Counted from the first letter of the stretch, positions 1 through 5,842 are shown. The stretch is 6,610 nucleotides of DNA from Candidatus Latescibacteria bacterium 4484_107 (GCA_002059205.1 MVCQ01000093.1:1-6610); one strand, 5' to 3'. Made by a program: numbers and translations. The notes: a model not told the origin generated them from the letters alone.

Positions 1-4
1 AGGA

Positions 5-29
5 GGGCAATCCTTTGCCCGATTTTTTT
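5..29 (+). terminator. Rho-independent terminator of an upstream gene
   Basis: A six-pair stem (GGGCAA at 5-10 with TTGCCC at 15-20) closes a TCCT loop and is followed at once by GA and seven T residues (23-29). This is the classic intrinsic terminator layout for + strand transcription. The opposite strand has no T-tract after the stem. The gene it ends lies before the window. Confidence 0.75.
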
Positions 30-37
30 CTCGGCTT

Positions 38-274
38 TATCCTGCAAATCAAACTTGACAGAGCACTAATGCTGTGTCAAGCGCGAGTTGCCCGAGAGGA
101 GCGATTTTCCCGCGTGGCGATAAATCGTCCCGCTACTTGGGCAAAGCCCAATAAATTGGGCTAACCCCCGCGAGACGACCGCCTCTTAGCCCTGTTCACA
201 GGGGTTCTCAACCGTAGCGCAGGGAATTTATTCCCGCGCGGACTATCCGGCAAATCCCACTTGACGGCGCACTA
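38..274. repeat. Imperfect direct repeat pair bracketing a palindrome cluster
   Basis: The segment at 38-68 recurs at 244-274, offset by 206 bases, with 26 of 31 positions identical by eye. Shared cores are GCAAATC, ACTTGAC and GCACTA. The first copy runs into a hairpin, while the second copy has lost the matching arm. The two copies enclose the palindromes at 112-239. This could be a remnant of a tandemly repeated or mobile unit. Both copies contain TTGAC(A/G), which resembles a -35 box, but no good -10 box follows at 16-18 bases, so I do not call a promoter. Confidence 0.55.
54..239. repeat. Cluster of short palindromes (REP/BIME-like hairpins)
   Basis: Five stem-loops are visible. At 54-65/70-81, CTTGACA and AGCA arms pair with TGCT and TGTCAAG around a CTAA loop, 11 of 12 pairs. 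At 112-121/124-133 GC-rich arms are closed by CGAT-AA-ATCG, with one wobble and one mismatch. AGCCCAAT-AA-ATTGGGCT (145-162) is perfect. CCCTG-TTCA-CAGGG (190-203) is perfect. At 217-227/230-239 GCGC and GGGAAT pair with ATTCCC and GCGC, with A221 bulged. Three of the five share an ATAAAT/ATTTAT apex on GC-rich arms, suggesting one repeat family. An alternative pairing, TTGGG (137-141) with CCCAA (147-151), competes with the 145-162 stem. No protein-coding signal accompanies it. It could be a dispersed REP-like cluster or a structured RNA; the repeat reading is favoured. Confidence 0.6.
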
Positions 275-290
275 GAAACTCTGACCGTAG

Positions 291-464
291 CAGGGGGGGC
301 TGTATAACCTCGAAGGAGGAATTAATGTCAGGGCATTCTGGAAGATAGGATTTTATGGGGTGGGCAAGTACTTATACGCTCAGAAGACGACCAACGGCAT
401 TAAAACTATTGATTTCAATGAAGGTATTGTCTTGTTGGGGATTACCCTTAACTTTGGTTTGTAG
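291..464 (+). pseudogene. C-terminal remnant of an outer-membrane beta-barrel protein
   Basis: The frame ending with TAG at 462-464 is open back to an in-frame TAG at 288-290 and has no ATG. Its 57 residues include EGGINVRAFWKIGFYGVGKY, a hydrophilic turn, then DFNEGIVLLGITLNFGL at the very end. Alternating hydrophobic/polar strands, aromatic residues at strand ends and a terminal strand closing in an aromatic-plus-leucine end are the marks of the last beta strands of an outer-membrane barrel. Barrel families normally exceed 150 residues and start with a signal peptide, so this is a 3' fragment. The break falls just after the second direct-repeat copy, so a repeat-associated deletion or rearrangement is plausible. 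The exact family is not recognisable. A good Shine-Dalgarno/ATG pair at 313-327 lies in another frame and stops after seven codons. Confidence 0.55.
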
Positions 465-642
465 GCTCTTTTGAGCGGGTGCAGTTTTTTAGGAACTGGT
501 TGTAATCCATTGAGCTTTTAGTTCCTGATTCGGCCCGATGGCGTAAGAATATAAGCAGGATCGTTTTATTTGATGGTTATTTGACTGGAAGACGAAATTC
601 AGCCTGCTCAAAGTTTTTGCCACAAATAGAACTTATTGATAA
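465..642. other. Non-coding spacer with two weak hairpins
   Basis: No convincing coding signal is seen on either strand. GCTC-TTTT-GAGC (465-476) is followed eight bases later by six T residues (485-490), at best a poor terminator for the barrel remnant. A second inverted repeat, AGGAACT (491-497) with AGTTCCT (520-526), extends with wobble pairs but has no T-tract. The stretch is more AT-rich than the genes downstream, in keeping with decayed or acquired DNA. Confidence 0.4.
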
Positions 643-747
643 AATAGCACATCAAGGGCAATCCAGGAAGGTCTTCCCTACCAGACGCTCATGTCCGGTG
701 TCCTTCATAAGTTCATCAGCGGCTATCTTGTAGAAAGGACGTCCTGA
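643..747 (+). pseudogene. C-terminal remnant of a CopG/RHH-type antitoxin
   Basis: Between in-frame stops at 640-642 and 745-747 the + strand encodes 34 residues. They contain IQEGLPYQTLMSGVLHKF followed by ISGYLVER. The EGLPYQTL...LHK(F/Y)..G.L block is a signature of CopG/ribbon-helix-helix antitoxins of type II toxin-antitoxin systems; it covers the second helix region and tail of the DNA-binding fold. The N-terminal half and any start codon are missing. An adjacent frame just upstream reads DKIAH, so an old frameshift near 650-660 may also be involved. No toxin gene is visible beside it. The protein-like antisense ORF over this segment is its shadow. Confidence 0.65.
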
Positions 748-839
748 ACACAGAGGATGTACAATAATCGGCATCATCAACGTTCGGCTTGCAGAATGCC
801 TGAAAAAAAACGGATGCCCCCCAAAGATAACATAACATG

Positions 840-907
840 ACCGCGAAGGCGCAGCGTTCACAAAGAAATCCACAAAAAGGGTTTGAGCTTCTCTGCGTCT
901 CCACGGT
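840..907. repeat. Dispersed inverted repeat upstream of pgk
   Basis: ACCGCGAAGGCGCAG (840-854) is an imperfect inverted copy (12 of 15) of CTGCGTCTCCACGGT (893-907). A related sequence occurs again at 5867-5881 in front of rnfB. Motifs of this type (ACCGC..AG..CGC and its complement) are, from general familiarity, common dispersed intergenic repeats in several bacterial groups. It reaches to within 18 bases of the pgk start, so the pgk promoter must lie inside or upstream of it. Confidence 0.45.
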
Positions 908-914
908 GCAACAT

Positions 915-918
915 GGAG
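915..918 (+). promoter_or_regulatory. Shine-Dalgarno site fixing the pgk start
   Basis: GGAG lies six bases before ATG 925. ATG 913 and ATG 883 are also in frame, but 913 overlaps this site and has no upstream Shine-Dalgarno, and the stretch from 883 is translated repeat. The site therefore decides for 925, giving the family-standard MAKLTLKDL start. Confidence 0.7.
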
Positions 919-924
919 AAAAAA

Positions 925-2124
925 ATGGCAAAGTTGACCCTGAAGGATTTGGAGCTTAGCGGTAAAAAAGTGCTGATGCGCGTGGACTTCAACGTGCCCC
1001 TGGACGAAAACCAGCAGATCACGGACGACGCCCGGATCCAGGCTGCGCTTCCGAGCATTCAATATGTGATCGAAAAAGGCGGCAAGCTGATTTTGATGTC
1101 CCATCTCGGACGCCCCAAGGGGAATGTGGTGCCCACGATGAGTCTGGCCCCGGCGGCGGCGCGCCTGAGCGAACTGTTGGGACAACCGGTCCCTCTGGCC
1201 CCGGACTGTGTGGGAACGGAGGTGGAGGCGATGGCCGCCCGGCTGAGCGACGGGGACGTCCTGCTTCTCGAAAATCTGCGTTTTCACCCGGAAGAGCGAA
1301 AGAACGATCCCGCGTTTGCGGAAAAATTGGCCGGCTTGGGGGATTGCTTCATCAACGACGCATTCGGCACGGCCCATCGCGCGCATGCCTCGACGGAGGG
1401 TGTGACCCACTTTTTCGATCAATGTGCGGCGGGATTCCTGATGCAAAAGGAGTTGGAGTATCTCGGTGCGGCGGTGGGACAGCCCAAACGTCCGTTTGTA
1501 GCCATCCTTGGCGGGGCCAAAGTATCGGACAAAATCCCCGTGATCGAGCGCCTTCTGACCAAAGTGGATACGCTCATCATCGGCGGCGGGATGGCATTCA
1601 CGTTCTTCAAAGCGCAGGGGAAGGAGATCGGAAACTCCCTGTTGGACGCAGACCGGATCCCATTCGCCGGAGATCTTTTGGCGCGGGCCGGAGAAAAGCT
1701 GGCCCTGCCTGTGGACTGCGTGGTGACCGACAAACTGGACTTCGATGGCCGCAAAGTGGGCGCTGTAAAAACCGTGCCCTCGGATCAAATCCCGGCGGAC
1801 TGGGAAGGCGTGGACATCGGGCCGGAGACGCTCAAGCGGTTTTCTAAAATTATCCGATCCGCACGGACGGTGGTCTGGAACGGCCCGATGGGGGTCTTCG
1901 AAATCGAGGAGACGGCCAAAGGGACCTTCGCCATCGCCGAAGCCCTCGCCGAAGCCACCAAACAGGGCGCGACCACCATCATCGGCGGCGGCGATTCAGC
2001 CTCGGCAATCAAGCAGGCGGGCATGGAACAACAGGTGTCCCACGTATCCACAGGCGGCGGCGCGTCCCTGGAATTCCTGGAAGGAAAGGCCCTTCCGGGC
2101 GTGGAAGCACTGACGGAGCGATAG
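925..2124 (+). CDS. pgk: Phosphoglycerate kinase
   Basis: Cytoplasmic glycolytic enzyme that transfers phosphate between 1,3-bisphosphoglycerate and ADP, giving 3-phosphoglycerate and ATP, reversibly. Starting at ATG 925 it has 399 residues, the usual bacterial length. Diagnostic motifs occur in order: RVDFNVP (19-25) and SHLGRPKG (59-66) in the N-terminal substrate domain, LLLENLRF (113-120), FINDAFGTAHRAHAS (142-156), then GGAKVSDK (196-203) and GGGMAFTFFKA (220-230). The C-terminal nucleotide domain has WNGPMGVFE (318-326), GGGDSASA (354-361) and STGGGASLEFLEGK (375-388). No motif is damaged. The gene stands alone: no gap or tpiA is adjacent, and 123 bases of repeat-bearing spacer separate it from the next gene. 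No clear promoter or terminator is visible. Confidence 0.97.
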   Translation: MAKLTLKDLELSGKKVLMRVDFNVPLDENQQITDDARIQAALPSIQYVIEKGGKLILMSHLGRPKGNVVPTMSLAPAAARLSELLGQPVPLAPDCVGTEVEAMAARLSDGDVLLLENLRFHPEERKNDPAFAEKLAGLGDCFINDAFGTAHRAHASTEGVTHFFDQCAAGFLMQKELEYLGAAVGQPKRPFVAILGGAKVSDKIPVIERLLTKVDTLIIGGGMAFTFFKAQGKEIGNSLLDADRIPFAGDLLARAGEKLALPVDCVVTDKLDFDGRKVGAVKTVPSDQIPADWEGVDIGPETLKRFSKIIRSARTVVWNGPMGVFEIEETAKGTFAIAEALAEATKQGATTIIGGGDSASAIKQAGMEQQVSHVSTGGGASLEFLEGKALPGVEALTER

Positions 2125-2135
2125 CAAAAGGAACA

Positions 2136-2207
2136 AGGTTGAGGTTGAGATCACCCAGCCCTTCTCAACCTGAACCTCAACCTGCCTTTCACGTTTCACG
2201 CTCCACG
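2136..2207. repeat. Converging hexamer repeat and heptamer repeat in the pgk downstream spacer
   Basis: AGGTTGAGGTTGAGA (2136-2150) faces CTCAACC and CCTCAACCT units at 2164-2183. This is a six-base period unit present on opposite strands that can fold into a long hairpin. Immediately after come TTTCACG, TTTCACG and CTCCACG (2187-2207), a seven-base period. No long T-tract follows the stem, only four T residues after the heptamers, so I call it a repeat. It could still weaken read-through from pgk. Confidence 0.55.
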
Positions 2208-2247
2208 TTTTGCGGGCAGCTTTACCCCGTACCAGAGAGGATTCCCA

Positions 2248-4137
2248 ATGACTCATTTTAATATTCTGAAAAACAAGCCCATCTACCCCCTCAAAGAAGT
2301 CGGGGAACCCAATCTCCTGTCGGACATCTTTGACTACGATCAGGTGCCTAAGATCGTGTTTGACAACCGCGTGATTCCCACGGATCCTGCGGAGGACATC
2401 TGGATCACGGACACCACATTCCGCGATGGCCAGCAGGCGCGGCCGCCCTATACGATCGAGCAGATCGTGCATTTGTTCGACCTGATGCACCAGCTCGGAG
2501 GGCCGAAGGGGATCATCCGGCAGAGCGAGTTTTTCCTGTACAGCGCGAAGGAGAAGCGGACGGTGGAGCAATGTCTGGAACGGGGTTACGCGTATCCCGA
2601 AGTGACCGGATGGATCCGGGCTGTGCCGAAAGACCTGGAGTTGGTCAAAAAAATGGGCTTGAAGGAGACGGGCATCCTGACCTCGGCTTCGGACTACCAT
2701 ATTTTCCTGAAGCTGCACTGGGATCGAAAGAAGGCCTTGGATAACTATTTGGCCCTGGTCAAGACCGCGCTGGAGGCGGGTATTACACCCCGGTGTCATT
2801 TCGAGGATATTACGCGCGCGGACTTTTATGGATTTGTATTGCCCTTTGCCCAGGAGTTGATGAAACTGGCCGACGAAAGCGGCGTGCCCATCAAGATTCG
2901 GGCCTGCGATACGATGGGATACGGGGTCACCTATCCCGGCGCGGCGTTGCCTCGCAGCGTGCCCAAGCTCGTGTATCTGCTCCGCCACGAAGGCGGCGTG
3001 CCTTCCGCCCAGTTGGAATGGCACGGTCACAACGATTTCCACAAGGTGCACATCAATGCGGCGGCGGCATGGCTCTATGGCGCGGCGGCGGCCAATGGGA
3101 CCCTGCTGGGCTTCGGCGAGCGCACCGGCAATCCCCCCATCGAAGGGCTGATTATGGAATACATCGCGCTGAAAGGCGATATGGACGGCATAGAACCCAT
3201 GGTGATCACAGACATTGCCGCGTATTTCAGGGATCAGATAAAGGCGGACATTCCCGCCAATTTCCCCTTTACTGGAGAGGATTTCAACGCCACCCGCGCA
3301 GGCATCCACGCGGACGGGGTAATCAAGAACGAGCGCATCTACAACATCTTCAACACGGAAAAGTTGCTCCGTCGTCCGATCAAAGTGACCATCACGGATA
3401 AATCCGGGGCCGCGGGCATCGCCTATTGGGTCAACACCACGATGAGGTTGCGGGGTGAGAACAAAATAGATAAACGCCATCCGGGCGTCGCAAAAATATA
3501 CCGCCGCGTCCAGGAGGAATACGAAACAGGACGCACCACCGGCTTCTCTTCGGGGGAAATGCGACTACTCGCGGAACTTTTCCTGCCCGAACTGTTCGAG
3601 TCCGACTTCGACCGGCTGAAGCGGAAAGTGGCGCATATCGCCACCTTGCTCGCGGAGCTGTTCGTGGAGAATCCGGATATCCAGTCCATGGATCCCACCC
3701 GCCAGGAACCCGTGATGAAGCAGCTCATCGAGAAATATCCGTTTATGCAGTTTATCTACGCGGTGGACCCCAACGGCCACAAGATCACGAAGAACATCAC
3801 CCAGAAAGTGGAGCGAGCCGCGTACGGGAGTTTCGGGAAAAAGCGGGACTTCTCCGATCGGGACTGGTTTATCCAGCCGATGAAGACGGGGAAGGTGTAT
3901 GTGACCGATTTCTATACGTCCAAAATCACCAACGCCCTTTGTATCACCGTCTCCGCCCCGTTGAGCAACGACCGGGATGAGATCGTGGGCATCTTCGGCA
4001 TAGATATGAAGTTCGAGGAACTGGTAAAGATAGAAGATCAGTTCGAGGATTGGCTGGCTCAGTTGGAGCCGGGAAAGGAAATCGAAGCGCTTGAATCGGA
4101 AGGGGATGCCAAGCCTTCCGTGGATTCCATAGAATAG
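2248..4137 (+). CDS. DRE-TIM acyl-CoA-condensing synthase with C-terminal Cache-like domain
   Basis: The first ~450 residues form a DRE-TIM metallolyase barrel of the 2-isopropylmalate / homocitrate / citramalate / Re-citrate synthase group, which condenses acetyl-CoA with a 2-oxo acid. Seen are ITDTTFRDGQQ (53-63; metal Asp55, Arg59), FEDITR (185-190), WHGHND (258-263; metal His259 and His261), GFGERTGN (288-295), typical of the Claisen-condensing subgroup, and AGIHADG (351-357), matching the second catalytic histidine segment. A leucine-sensing LeuA dimer domain is not recognisable. Residues ~450-600 instead resemble a single Cache/PDC sensor: a long helix, FIYAVDPNG (502-510), RDWFIQP (538-544), VTDFYTS (552-558), ITVSAPLSN and GIFGIDM (581-587). 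No membrane segment or signal peptide is seen, so the sensor is probably cytosolic and may control the enzyme. The start has GAGAGG at 2235-2240, seven bases ahead. Substrate is unknown; Re-citrate synthase is a candidate for an anaerobe, but isopropylmalate or homocitrate synthase cannot be excluded. Confidence 0.85.
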   Translation: MTHFNILKNKPIYPLKEVGEPNLLSDIFDYDQVPKIVFDNRVIPTDPAEDIWITDTTFRDGQQARPPYTIEQIVHLFDLMHQLGGPKGIIRQSEFFLYSAKEKRTVEQCLERGYAYPEVTGWIRAVPKDLELVKKMGLKETGILTSASDYHIFLKLHWDRKKALDNYLALVKTALEAGITPRCHFEDITRADFYGFVLPFAQELMKLADESGVPIKIRACDTMGYGVTYPGAALPRSVPKLVYLLRHEGGVPSAQLEWHGHNDFHKVHINAAAAWLYGAAAANGTLLGFGERTGNPPIEGLIMEYIALKGDMDGIEPMVITDIAAYFRDQIKADIPANFPFTGEDFNATRAGIHADGVIKNERIYNIFNTEKLLRRPIKVTITDKSGAAGIAYWVNTTMRLRGENKIDKRHPGVAKIYRRVQEEYETGRTTGFSSGEMRLLAELFLPELFESDFDRLKRKVAHIATLLAELFVENPDIQSMDPTRQEPVMKQLIEKYPFMQFIYAVDPNGHKITKNITQKVERAAYGSFGKKRDFSDRDWFIQPMKTGKVYVTDFYTSKITNALCITVSAPLSNDRDEIVGIFGIDMKFEELVKIEDQFEDWLAQLEPGKEIEALESEGDAKPSVDSIE

Positions 4138-4169
4138 CGGCAAGGGCGCGGAAACAAGGAGGGGGTATA

Positions 4170-4307
4170 ATGAATTCCATGGGCTGGCTGCTTTTGTGGG
4201 TCTGGGCGGGCATACGAATCCTTTTTGTCGTTGCGGTCATTTACTTCGTTATAGTGGAAATCAGACGGCACAAGGGGAAGTCTTCTCAGCCAAAGGATGA
4301 ACTATGA
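4170..4307 (+). CDS. 45-residue single-pass membrane protein
   Basis: A small gene with a near-perfect ribosome-binding site: AAGGAGG at 4156-4162, seven bases before ATG 4170. The product starts MNSMGWLLLWVWAGI, continues as one hydrophobic helix to about residue 29 (RILFVVAVIYFVIVEI), and ends in a basic then polar tail (RRHKGKSSQPKDEL). The basic tail predicts a cytoplasmic C-terminus. It starts 33 bases after the enzyme stop and its own TGA overlaps the next ATG as ATGA (4304-4307), which implies translational coupling to the ATPase stalk gene. I do not recognise a family. It is shorter than oxaloacetate decarboxylase gamma subunits and too short, with one helix, for an ATPase rotor subunit. 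A small assembly or anchoring factor for the neighbouring ATPase is only a guess. Confidence 0.75.
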   Translation: MNSMGWLLLWVWAGIRILFVVAVIYFVIVEIRRHKGKSSQPKDEL

Positions 4308-4624
4308 AGACCTCTTTGCAATCCATTCTTGAGATAGAGGAGCAAGCCCGGAGCCTGATCTCCGATGCCCAGAAGCGGGCGGACGCGATCCGTGCGGAGA
4401 CCCAAGCGCGCTCCGATGAGATGGTAAAACAGGCGAAGTTGGACGCCGAAACCGAAAGCGACGCGCTGGTGAAGAAATTTCAAACGGAGATCGAGCACGC
4501 AAAAAGCCTCTCGGAGGAAACGCTGAAAAAGGAAACCGTCGAGCTTCAGCGAAAATTTACCTCCAACAAAGAACGGGCGATTAACTTGGTTCTCCGGACG
4601 ATTATCGGTCCTTCATCTCCGTAG
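4304..4624 (+). CDS. V/A-type ATPase peripheral-stalk coiled-coil subunit (H/G type)
   Basis: 106 residues, almost wholly a charged alpha helix: heptad-like Ala/Leu/Ile positions among Glu, Lys, Arg, Gln and Asp from about residue 8 to 90, ending in NLVLRTIIG. Length, the N-terminal ILEIEEQARSLISDAQKRAD stretch and the hydrophobic C-terminal tip fit subunit H/G of archaeal-type (V/A) ATPases, which pairs with subunit E to form the peripheral stalk holding the stator. It has AAAGGA at 4292-4297 as ribosome-binding site and overlaps the small membrane-protein gene by four bases. Subunit C follows after 135 bases. The sequence alone mainly shows a coiled coil; the name rests on size and on the neighbour. 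A truncated subunit E is a less likely alternative. Confidence 0.65.
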   Translation: MKTSLQSILEIEEQARSLISDAQKRADAIRAETQARSDEMVKQAKLDAETESDALVKKFQTEIEHAKSLSEETLKKETVELQRKFTSNKERAINLVLRTIIGPSSP

Positions 4625-4642
4625 GCAGTGGTCAGCAGTTGG

Positions 4643-4699
4643 TGTCCGACCATGGGATTGCGGAGTTCGGACAGCAGGTTTTTCAATCCCAAACCCGAA
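4643..4699 (+). other. Interlocking inverted repeats in the spacer before subunit C
   Basis: TGTCCGA (4643-4649) pairs with TCGGACA (4667-4673). The loop contains TGGGATTG (4652-4659), which is perfectly complementary to CAATCCCA (4684-4691) downstream, and TTCGG (4666-4670) matches CCGAA (4695-4699). The first two pairings interlock like an H-type pseudoknot. Five T residues (4679-4683) follow the first stem, too few and too far for a confident terminator. A role in attenuation or differential expression is possible but unproven. Confidence 0.3.
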
Positions 4700-4705
4700 A
4701 TCGGC

Positions 4706-4747
4706 TCACCACTCACCACTCACCACTCACCACTCACCAATCACCAA
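4706..4747. repeat. Heptamer tandem repeat, TCACCAC x4 plus TCACCAA x2
   Basis: Six consecutive seven-base units occupy 42 bases: TCACCAC at 4706-4733 and TCACCAA at 4734-4747. The array ends 12 bases before the subunit C start and sits where leader and ribosome-binding signals would be expected. Read in frame with subunit C it gives only Ser/Pro/Leu/Thr/His-rich residues, so it is not real coding sequence. Confidence 0.9.
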
Positions 4748-4759
4748 TCGGTCCAAGCC

Positions 4760-5842
4760 ATGAGTACTCTCCATCAATATTCCGCTCCGTATTGTCGCCT
4801 CAAAGCGATGAAGGCCAAACTGCTGAACCGTGCGCAGATGGCCCGGTTGTTGAGCGCTTCGGATGCGCAGGCGGCCCAGGCGCTGTTGCTGGAGACGGAC
4901 TACGAGGAGACGCTCTCTCAGAATCCTCCTTCCCCGCTGGGCGAACTGGAGCACCGCCTCAAAGAACACACGATTCGGTGCTGCGAAAAACTGCTGCGGT
5001 TTTTGAGGGGAGACGCTGCGGAATTCGTGCAACTACTGCTTCAACATTTCGATCTCTTAAATGCGAAGATCGTGGTGAGAAAGCTGCACAGCCTTCAGCC
5101 GGAGCTTATGGAGAAAGACCTGTCTTCCCTGCTCTTCGATACGGGACGCTGGGGATGGGCTGAAAAAGACACATGGCCGGCCCTATCCAACTTTGCCGCG
5201 CTTTCCCGAGCCTTGCGGGGCACGTTTCTCTACGACTCTTTTCAGACGGCTCTGGAACAATACAAAACGGACGAGGACATTTTTGCCTTCGAGTCCGCAT
5301 TGGACCGGTGCTATCTCCATCACCTCTACGAAAAGGGCGAGGCATTGAGCGGGATGGATCTCCGCCATTGCGGAGAGATCCTGAAGCCTTACCGGGACCT
5401 CCACAATACCATTTGGTTCCTCCGGCTGAAATTTCTCCGGGGGATCGAGTCGCGGCGCATATTGCACTCCTTGATCGCCCTTCCGTCCCTGCGTTCGAGG
5501 ACGGGCGTCCGGGATTTCGACGAAGCGCCGTTCGTCGAAGCGCTTTCGGCTTCTTCGGAAAAGGAGGCGTACGAACACTTGGTGCAGGCCCTGTTCCCGA
5601 AATATAAATCGCTCCTCGATCTGGATCCTTTCTCCCTGCGGGAAGCCGAATTGGCTTTGAAGCGACATTTTCTCGAAGACTGCCGAAAGCGCTTCAGAAC
5701 GTTTCCTTTCCACCTCGGGCTTTTCGTGGCCTACTACTTTATCAAACGCTCGGAGATCGAGGACATCATCGCGATCCTTGAGGGGAAGCATCTCGGGCTG
5801 TCAGAGGAGAGGATTGCTCGGCAATTGATCGCGGAAGTTTAG
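4760..5842 (+). CDS. ntpC: V/A-type ATP synthase subunit C (AC39 / V0 subunit d family)
   Basis: This 360-residue all-helical protein links the central rotor shaft to the membrane ring in V/A-type ATPases. From ATG 4760 it starts MSTLHQYSAPYCRLKAMKAK, matching the family opening (aromatic, R/K, A-x-K-x-x-LL), followed by an MARLL..S segment and LLETDYEETL (43-52). It ends in ILEGKHLGLSEERIARQLI, the conserved tail that closes AC39 proteins. Length is normal (about 330-360). An in-frame start at 4628 would add 44 residues made from the heptamer repeat and was rejected. No good Shine-Dalgarno precedes 4760, which is unusual beside the strong sites of its neighbours. Catalytic subunits A and B, and D, E, F, I and K, are absent from the window, so the rest of the complex must be encoded elsewhere or be lost. 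Confidence 0.87.
   Translation: MSTLHQYSAPYCRLKAMKAKLLNRAQMARLLSASDAQAAQALLLETDYEETLSQNPPSPLGELEHRLKEHTIRCCEKLLRFLRGDAAEFVQLLLQHFDLLNAKIVVRKLHSLQPELMEKDLSSLLFDTGRWGWAEKDTWPALSNFAALSRALRGTFLYDSFQTALEQYKTDEDIFAFESALDRCYLHHLYEKGEALSGMDLRHCGEILKPYRDLHNTIWFLRLKFLRGIESRRILHSLIALPSLRSRTGVRDFDEAPFVEALSASSEKEAYEHLVQALFPKYKSLLDLDPFSLREAELALKRHFLEDCRKRFRTFPFHLGLFVAYYFIKRSEIEDIIAILEGKHLGLSEERIARQLIAEV

Noticed and set aside
54..240. Known structured RNA such as tmRNA, RNase P RNA or SRP RNA
   Set aside because: I saw none of the conserved sequence cores of these RNAs; the hairpins look like repeats.
325..348. Leader peptide with a strong Shine-Dalgarno (AAGGAGG, then ATG 325)
   Set aside because: Only seven codons, and the purine-rich site is explained by the Glu-Gly-Gly codons of the barrel remnant in another frame.
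883..924. Longer pgk start adding MSFSASPRCNMEKK
   Set aside because: The extension is translated dispersed repeat, and a Shine-Dalgarno six bases before ATG 925 gives the standard N-terminus.
652..1788. Long minus-strand open frame (378 residues) across pgk
   Set aside because: It is antisense to pgk, with Arg/His/Gln-rich shadow composition. Its protein-like end is antisense to the antitoxin remnant at 643-747.
1996..3480. Long minus-strand open frame (494 residues) across the synthase gene
   Set aside because: Shadow of a GC-rich coding region; no family motif, and the + strand frame has full catalytic motifs.
4170..4307. Sodium-pump decarboxylase gamma subunit or ATPase rotor subunit
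   Set aside because: The protein is too short, has one helix, and lacks recognisable family residues.
4706..4747. CRISPR-like array
   Set aside because: Units are seven bases with no spacers, so it is a simple tandem repeat.
4628..4759. Longer subunit C start adding 44 residues
   Set aside because: The extension is encoded by the spacer and heptamer repeat and is low-complexity; the family N-terminus begins at 4760.
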